A stretch of DNA of 9,731 bases from Deltaproteobacteria bacterium (GTDB lineage: Bacteria > Bdellovibrionota > UBA1018 > UBA923), in NCBI GenBank assembly GCA_016194725.1, contig JACQAW010000404.1, positions 1 through 9,731 of the forward strand. The letters are read 5' to 3'. The number at the start of each line of letters is the position of its first letter. Position 1 is the first letter of the stretch. The notes under the pieces are model-generated. The model had not been told where the DNA came from. It made no database searches and saw nothing but the letters and a program-made list of their open reading frames with translations. Below, piece after piece: positions 6,353 through 9,731 of this stretch. Position numbers and translations under genes: made by a program.

Positions 6353-6445
6353 CATTTCCCCAAGCCAAGGGGCAACACCATGGAAAAGGGTACAGAGCGG
6401 AGCCAGGAGCCTCCGGTCTGCATCTGCAGTGTGCTGCCTTCTTGC

Positions 6446-6829
6446 CTAGTGCATCGCCCGCGTGTCGCGCAGAAAAAACAGCGGAATGCGGGCATCGAAC
6501 ATTGCGCCGCGGTCGTTGGTCATCTGAAAGCTTCCCCGCATATTGCCCGTGGGCGTGGTGAGCGGGCAGAAGCTGGTATAAGCATGCGACTCGCCAGGCT
6601 TCAGACGGGGCTGCTCACCCACGACTCCGGGGCCTTTGACCTCGTGTACCAGCCCCTTGCCATCGGTAATGATCCAGTGGCGGCTCAGCAGCTGCACTTC
6701 AGTCTGACCCATGTTGGTGATCTTGATGTGATAAGCGAAAACATACTGCGCGGCCTCGGGCGACGACTCTTCGGCAAGGTACTCCGGCGTGACTTCGATC
6801 TGGATTCCCTGGGTGATTTCGCAGTACAT
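6446..6829 (-). CDS. apaG: ApaG (DUF525) protein
   Basis: The product is 127 residues, close to the 125 of E. coli ApaG. It has the full family pattern: YVFAYHIKITNMG, VQLLSRHWIITDGKG, HEVKGPGVVGEQP, LKPGESHAYTS, TPTGNMRGSFQM and an end at ARIPLFFLR. The fold is a single fibronectin-III-like beta-sandwich in the cytoplasm. Its biochemical role is unsettled: linked genetically to Co2+/Mg2+ handling, and some homologues bind nucleotides or pyrophosphate. The ATG at 6829 was chosen over one at 6904 because it gives family length and has an AAGG ribosome site 8 nt upstream; the extra 25 residues of the longer version are Arg/Cys-rich and unlike the family. The E. coli neighbours (apaH, rsmA) are absent. 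The gene diverges from the dehydrogenase and converges with the protease gene. Confidence 0.95.
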   Translation of the reverse strand: MYCEITQGIQIEVTPEYLAEESSPEAAQYVFAYHIKITNMGQTEVQLLSRHWIITDGKGLVHEVKGPGVVGEQPRLKPGESHAYTSFCPLTTPTGNMRGSFQMTNDRGAMFDARIPLFFLRDTRAMH

Positions 6830-6860
6830 GACCCCGACCTTAGCGCGCAGCGAGTCACGT

Positions 6861-6878
6861 TTGCAAGCCCGATTGCAA
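6861..6878. promoter_or_regulatory. Twin TTGCAA palindromes in the apaG/SDR divergent region
   Basis: Two copies of the self-complementary hexamer TTGCAA (6861-6866 and 6873-6878) are separated by 6 bp, so their centres are 12 bp apart. The right-hand copy doubles as the -35 of the dehydrogenase promoter. The left-hand copy could serve as a -35 toward apaG (TTGCAA-N17-CTAAGG, with a poor -10). The array may be an operator controlling both genes. Confidence 0.3.
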
Positions 6879-6901
6879 GACCGCCACGGGCGCGCTAAAA
6901 C
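6873..6901 (+). promoter_or_regulatory. Promoter giving a leaderless dehydrogenase mRNA
   Basis: TTGCAA (6873-6878) and TAAAAC (6896-6901) are exactly 17 bp apart, each matching consensus at 4/6. A 6-nt discriminator then places the expected transcription start on the A of the ATG at 6908. The absence of any Shine-Dalgarno sequence before that ATG is consistent with leaderless translation. Confidence 0.38.
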
Positions 6902-6907
6902 CATGCT

Positions 6908-7753
6908 ATGGAAAAACTCTGTCTAATCACGGGTGCGAATTCGGGAGTGGGCCTGGCAACGGCTATGGCGCTGGCAAAAAACGGCGCGCGTGTGGTGCTG
7001 GCCTGCCGCGACACGCAACGAGGCCAGGCGGCCTTGGAAACCATTCGCGCGAATACCGGAAGCCGAAAGCTCGAGCTCATGCTGCTTGACCTGGGCCGGC
7101 TGCAATCGATTCGCGATTTCGCGGCCGAGTTCAAGAAAAAACACAACCGGCTCGACGTTCTGGTGAACAACGCCGGTGCCATGCTGGCGAAGCGAACCAC
7201 GACCCACGACGGCTTCGAGACCACGTTTGGCGTAAACCACCTGGGCCCTTTTCTACTCACCAATCTTTTACTCGAGGTACTCAAAGCCAGCCACCCCGCC
7301 CGCATCGTGAACGTGGCCTCGGGCGCGCATTCGTTTGGCTGGATGGACTTTGGTGATCTTCAAGGCGAGCGTTTTTATCTGGGCTTCAAAGCTTACAGCC
7401 AGTCCAAGCTGGCCAACATCATCTTCACCTGCGAGCTGGCCGAGCGACTGAAAGGCTCGGGCGTTACCGCGAACTGCCTGCACCCGGGTATGGTGGACTC
7501 CAATTTTGCCAACCCCAAAGCGGGAAGCTTTCACTGGCTGGGCAAGCTGATACGCCCGCTCATGGTCACCATCGAACAGGGCGCCGACACGGCCGTTTAC
7601 CTGGCCACCTCGCCCGACGTCGAGGGCGTAAGCGGAAAGTATTTCTACAAACGCAAGGCCGTGAAGTCCTCGCGCAAGTCGCGCTCGAAGTCTGCCGCCA
7701 ACAAGCTTTGGGCGATCAGCGAAAAGCTCACCGGACTTAAAGAAAAAAACTAA
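6908..7753 (+). CDS. Short-chain dehydrogenase/reductase, retinol-dehydrogenase-like
   Basis: The product is 281 residues with a complete classical SDR core. It has the Rossmann glycine motif TGANSGVG (8-15), R34 after beta-2 (favouring NADP(H)), D61 for adenine, NNAG (87-90), N110, catalytic S138, YSQSK with Y163 and K167, and the HPG motif (192-194). The pattern ACRDTQRGQ and the NVASGAHSFG plus YSQSKLAN spacing resemble the RDH11-14/WWOX-like branch, which reduces retinal-type or lipid aldehydes and ketones. The bacterial substrate cannot be read from sequence. After the SDR core (about 247) there is a basic, Ser-rich extension with KSSRKSRSK, which may bind membrane or nucleic acid. There is no ribosome site; the promoter places the transcript start at the ATG. 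The 3' end overlaps the convergent DUF4105 gene by 17 bp. Confidence 0.92.
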   Translation: MEKLCLITGANSGVGLATAMALAKNGARVVLACRDTQRGQAALETIRANTGSRKLELMLLDLGRLQSIRDFAAEFKKKHNRLDVLVNNAGAMLAKRTTTHDGFETTFGVNHLGPFLLTNLLLEVLKASHPARIVNVASGAHSFGWMDFGDLQGERFYLGFKAYSQSKLANIIFTCELAERLKGSGVTANCLHPGMVDSNFANPKAGSFHWLGKLIRPLMVTIEQGADTAVYLATSPDVEGVSGKYFYKRKAVKSSRKSRSKSAANKLWAISEKLTGLKEKN

Positions 7754-9620
7754 GTGAGCCCGTGAGATCCAGGGCATTGCCTTGCGACCTAAAGTAATAG
7801 GCAGCCGCTGCCCGCAGCTCGATATTATTGCTGAAAGAAACAAGTGGATTCAGCGAAAGCTGCGCCGCAAACTTTTCGAAGACGCGCGTTTGCCGCGGCT
7901 GCGTGGGATAGTAAAACACCTCGCCGCTCAAACCACCTTTGCCGAAATCCGAGATGTCGACCAGCGCCTGCGTCAAAAAGGACGGCCCCAGGCGAACATT
8001 TCCGGCAAACCAGCCGCTGTACTCCACGTTACCCTTGAACAGCGCCGAAACCAGCACGTTCTCGCTTCCGGGAAAAACTTCGGCGCTATAACCCAGTCCG
8101 CCCGAAAGCCTGCCTGCGACGCAATTTTTACAATCCAGGTCGCCGGGCGAATAAAGGCCATCGTTAGTTGTCCACGACAGACCATGATTTACCAGGTTTA
8201 CCGATGGAAGCGACGTGAGCGCGACCGCTTGGAGCTCGTACACCCGAAACTGGCGCGCGCTGGCGTAGTATCGCAAATCGGCGGCCAACAGAGCTACCTC
8301 GGAAAAGGGCAGATACCCCGCATCCAGATCGAGCAGGTCATGAAATCCCGGGCGCAGTCGAAGACCGGCATAAGTCTGGCCGCCGGTTTTCACGCCACCA
8401 TAAAACGAAATCTTCTCGCTGCTCGTGCCCAGATCGGGCCGGTCACCCGCTTCGATCGCGGGAAAAACGGGCGACGCCGCCTCCAGCTTGGCGCGCGCAA
8501 CAAGCAGCCGGCGCTGCCGCTCGCGGTCAGCATCGCCGGGCTGTTTTTCGGCGTGCATCAATCCATACTCGTGGTGGTCCACCAGGGTTTCGAGCACCAG
8601 TGGCGACTCAGCGCCGTCAAGCGCGAGCTGTCCGCCCGCGCTTCGTTTGAAATCAGCCAGCTCCTGCCCGCCCAGCGCCTCGATTTTCTGTTTGAGCTGA
8701 CGATATAGCGAAGGCCGCAGATGCACTTCCGCAATTGCGCCCGGCACCTGCTTCAAAGCCCGAACCGTATCGCTGGGTATGACCCAGTAAAAAAACTGGT
8801 CGGTCAGGTGCCAGTCGGGGCTGGCCACCTCGAGCAGCGCCAGCAGCTGATAGGCGCAGTTCTTGTCAAAAAAATAGTAAGGAAAGACAACTCCATCGAG
8901 CTCCCAGGCGTGGCTCAGCATGCGCGAGATCTGCTCGTCACTCAGGCTCAGCTTGTATTCCCAAAGGTCGCGGCTCTCGGTGTCGCTGTACTCATGCACC
9001 TTATCGAAATACGGCATCATCGAGAAATATCCGGGCAGGCCGCCGGTCATTCCCAGCAACGCATTGATCGCGCCCCCGCCCCGCACGGTACCCGCGCCGA
9101 AGTTGAGCCCGTAATCGAGCAGGTCACTCTTCACCCGGCTTGCGGCGCGTGGCTTGGAGTCGACGCGCAGAAAAGTGTGGCCAAACATGGTGGCCGAGTT
9201 GCCCAGGTAAGCCGTCGCGAACACCAGAGTTACCGAGCTGGGGTTGAAGCGTGCTTTCCACTCCAGAAACCGGCTGCACACCTCTTCGTTTTCGAACTTG
9301 AGCGCCAGCTGACTCTTCAAGTATCGGAAGCGCTCGGGAAACGCGCATTGTGGATGCTGCCTGTGGGGTCCGACTTCCTGCGTATTCGTCTCCAGAGACT
9401 CGAGCGTGGCCACCAGCTCTTTGTACGGGTCAAACCTGCCTTCGGGGCTGAGATAGAAATACGGGCTCGAGGCCTCGCCTTTGCTGGCGCCGGTGATTGA
9501 TTTTTTGTAATGCACAAGCCTGCGCCAGTAACGGCCGTCGGCAATCTTGCGCAGGGCCACCTGGTCGTGGGCGAAAACACTGCTCGAGCACAATAGAAAC
9601 AAAAGGGGCCATGCAAGCAT
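7737..9620 (-). CDS. DUF4105 (Lnb-type periplasmic domain) fused to outer-membrane beta-barrel
   Basis: The product is 627 residues from the ATG at 9620, or 648 from an ATG at 9683. I prefer 9620: it has AGGGGGG upstream, directly precedes the signal peptide (hydrophobic core, cleavage after SSVFA at 17) and does not overlap the upstream gene. Residues 20-120 form a helical region (YWRRLVHYK). Residues 130 to about 300 are DUF4105, with FGHTFLRVD (H148) and FFDKNCAYQLL (C255) as probable catalytic His and Cys. From about 404 to the end, alternating strands (ISFYGGVKTGG, LDLDAGYLPF, LAADLRYYA) and a final LSFFL indicate a barrel. A CxxC (C497, C500) may form a loop disulfide. DUF4105 is the domain of Bacteroides Lnb, a lipoprotein N-acyltransferase; whether this barrel-fused form acylates lipoproteins is unknown. 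Context gives no partner. Confidence 0.85.
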   Translation of the reverse strand: MLAWPLLFLLCSSSVFAHDQVALRKIADGRYWRRLVHYKKSITGASKGEASSPYFYLSPEGRFDPYKELVATLESLETNTQEVGPHRQHPQCAFPERFRYLKSQLALKFENEEVCSRFLEWKARFNPSSVTLVFATAYLGNSATMFGHTFLRVDSKPRAASRVKSDLLDYGLNFGAGTVRGGGAINALLGMTGGLPGYFSMMPYFDKVHEYSDTESRDLWEYKLSLSDEQISRMLSHAWELDGVVFPYYFFDKNCAYQLLALLEVASPDWHLTDQFFYWVIPSDTVRALKQVPGAIAEVHLRPSLYRQLKQKIEALGGQELADFKRSAGGQLALDGAESPLVLETLVDHHEYGLMHAEKQPGDADRERQRRLLVARAKLEAASPVFPAIEAGDRPDLGTSSEKISFYGGVKTGGQTYAGLRLRPGFHDLLDLDAGYLPFSEVALLAADLRYYASARQFRVYELQAVALTSLPSVNLVNHGLSWTTNDGLYSPGDLDCKNCVAGRLSGGLGYSAEVFPGSENVLVSALFKGNVEYSGWFAGNVRLGPSFLTQALVDISDFGKGGLSGEVFYYPTQPRQTRVFEKFAAQLSLNPLVSFSNNIELRAAAAYYFRSQGNALDLTGSLSFFL

Positions 9621-9626
9621 GGCCCC
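9597..9626 (-). terminator. Intrinsic-terminator-like palindrome over the DUF4105 start codon
   Basis: On the minus strand GGGGCCATGC-TT-GCATGGCCCC is a perfect 10-bp inverted repeat (9626-9605) followed at once by TTTTGTTT. GC-rich stem plus T-rich tract is the rho-independent terminator pattern, placed about 40 nt after the stop of the upstream gene. The ATG at 9620 lies inside the left arm and the T tract encodes part of the signal peptide. With only two unpaired bases the RNA loop would open to 4 nt. It may also hide the start codon in the mRNA. Confidence 0.5.
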
Positions 9627-9639
9627 CCTGGAACAAAAG

Positions 9640-9668
9640 CCTGTACTGGAAATGTCGCAGGTTCTCAA
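9640..9668 (-). promoter_or_regulatory. Candidate promoter for the DUF4105 gene
   Basis: TTGAGA (9668-9663, 5/6 match) and TACAGG (9645-9640, 3/6 match) are 17 bp apart on the minus strand. The start near 9633 would give a leader of about 12 nt containing the AGGGGGG ribosome site of the ATG at 9620. The -10 is weak. Confidence 0.25.
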
Positions 9669-9731
9669 CTTACCGAATGACATTCCTTGGCCAGAACCGG
9701 ATTTCCTTGCAGCTCTTTTTTCACCGACTCC
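9665..9731 (-). CDS. C-terminal end of an upstream minus-strand gene (21 codons visible)
   Basis: From the window edge a frame reads ESVKKELQGN then PVLAKECHSVS and stops at TGA 9667-9665. The amphipathic, Lys/Glu-rich composition looks like genuine protein, and a terminator-like palindrome follows about 40 nt downstream. Too little is visible for a functional call. The competing frame, which would extend the DUF4105 gene leftwards through 9683, reads as Arg/Gly/Ser-rich filler (GVGEKRAARKSGSGQG). Confidence 0.45.
   Translation of the reverse strand, partial: ESVKKELQGNPVLAKECHSVS

Noticed and set aside
6353..6445. Possible bidirectional terminator between the protease gene and apaG (CCCC-AAGCCAA-GGGG, and CGGAG...CTCCG)
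   Set aside because: The stems are only 4-5 bp and no T-rich tract follows on either strand, so I do not call a terminator.
6380..6898. 172-codon plus-strand ORF antisense to apaG, beginning ATGGAAAAG
   Set aside because: It lies opposite a fully conserved ApaG sequence and shows no domain pattern.
7782..9500. Plus-strand ORFs of 308 and 259 codons opposite the DUF4105 gene
   Set aside because: They are high-GC antisense shadows. The minus frame has a signal peptide, conserved motifs and barrel periodicity.

Overview
The window is Gram-negative, moderately GC-rich bacterial DNA. This is inferred from several Sec signal peptides, an outer-membrane beta-barrel protein and ApaG. The mix of a very large cytoplasmic poly-HAMP kinase, exported papain-type protease and DUF4105 plus barrel protein would fit a Bdellovibrionota/Oligoflexia-type or myxobacteria-like deltaproteobacterial lineage. 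That placement is a guess. I see no tRNA, rRNA, insertion sequence, integrase or CRISPR array.

Layout, left to right. Positions 1-2515 (minus) hold the N-terminal 838 residues of a soluble poly-HAMP sensor kinase. Seven 92-residue units, encoded by exact 276-bp tandem repeats, are visible, and the catalytic part lies beyond base 1. Just upstream of its start (2512-2639) is a broken N-terminal fragment of a response-regulator receiver domain with its own promoter and ribosome binding site. A COG4705-type polytopic membrane protein (2831-3574, plus) follows; it is built from four copies of one aromatic-Trp/Asp repeat. Convergent with it is an unrecognised exported protein (3579-4322, minus).

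A divergent intergenic region (4323-4564) leads to two plus-strand exported proteins: an unrecognised one with an Ala/Pro-rich tail (4565-5278) and a papain-like cysteine protease (5333-6352), 54 bp apart and probably co-transcribed. ApaG (6446-6829, minus) and a short-chain dehydrogenase (6908-7753, plus) diverge from a 78-bp region that carries twin TTGCAA palindromes. The dehydrogenase looks leaderless. The right end (7737-9620, minus) is a DUF4105 (Lnb-type) periplasmic domain fused to an outer-membrane barrel. It overlaps the dehydrogenase tail by 17 bp, and an intrinsic-terminator-like palindrome sits on its start codon. The last bases appear to hold the C-terminus of another minus-strand gene.

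Most genes alternate strand and look like single-gene units. The only likely co-transcribed sets are the receiver fragment with the kinase, and the Ala/Pro protein with the protease. The points most worth a second look are the receiver remnant coupled to the kinase, the four-fold repeat of the membrane protein, the terminator-like palindrome over a start codon, and the exported protein/protease pair.
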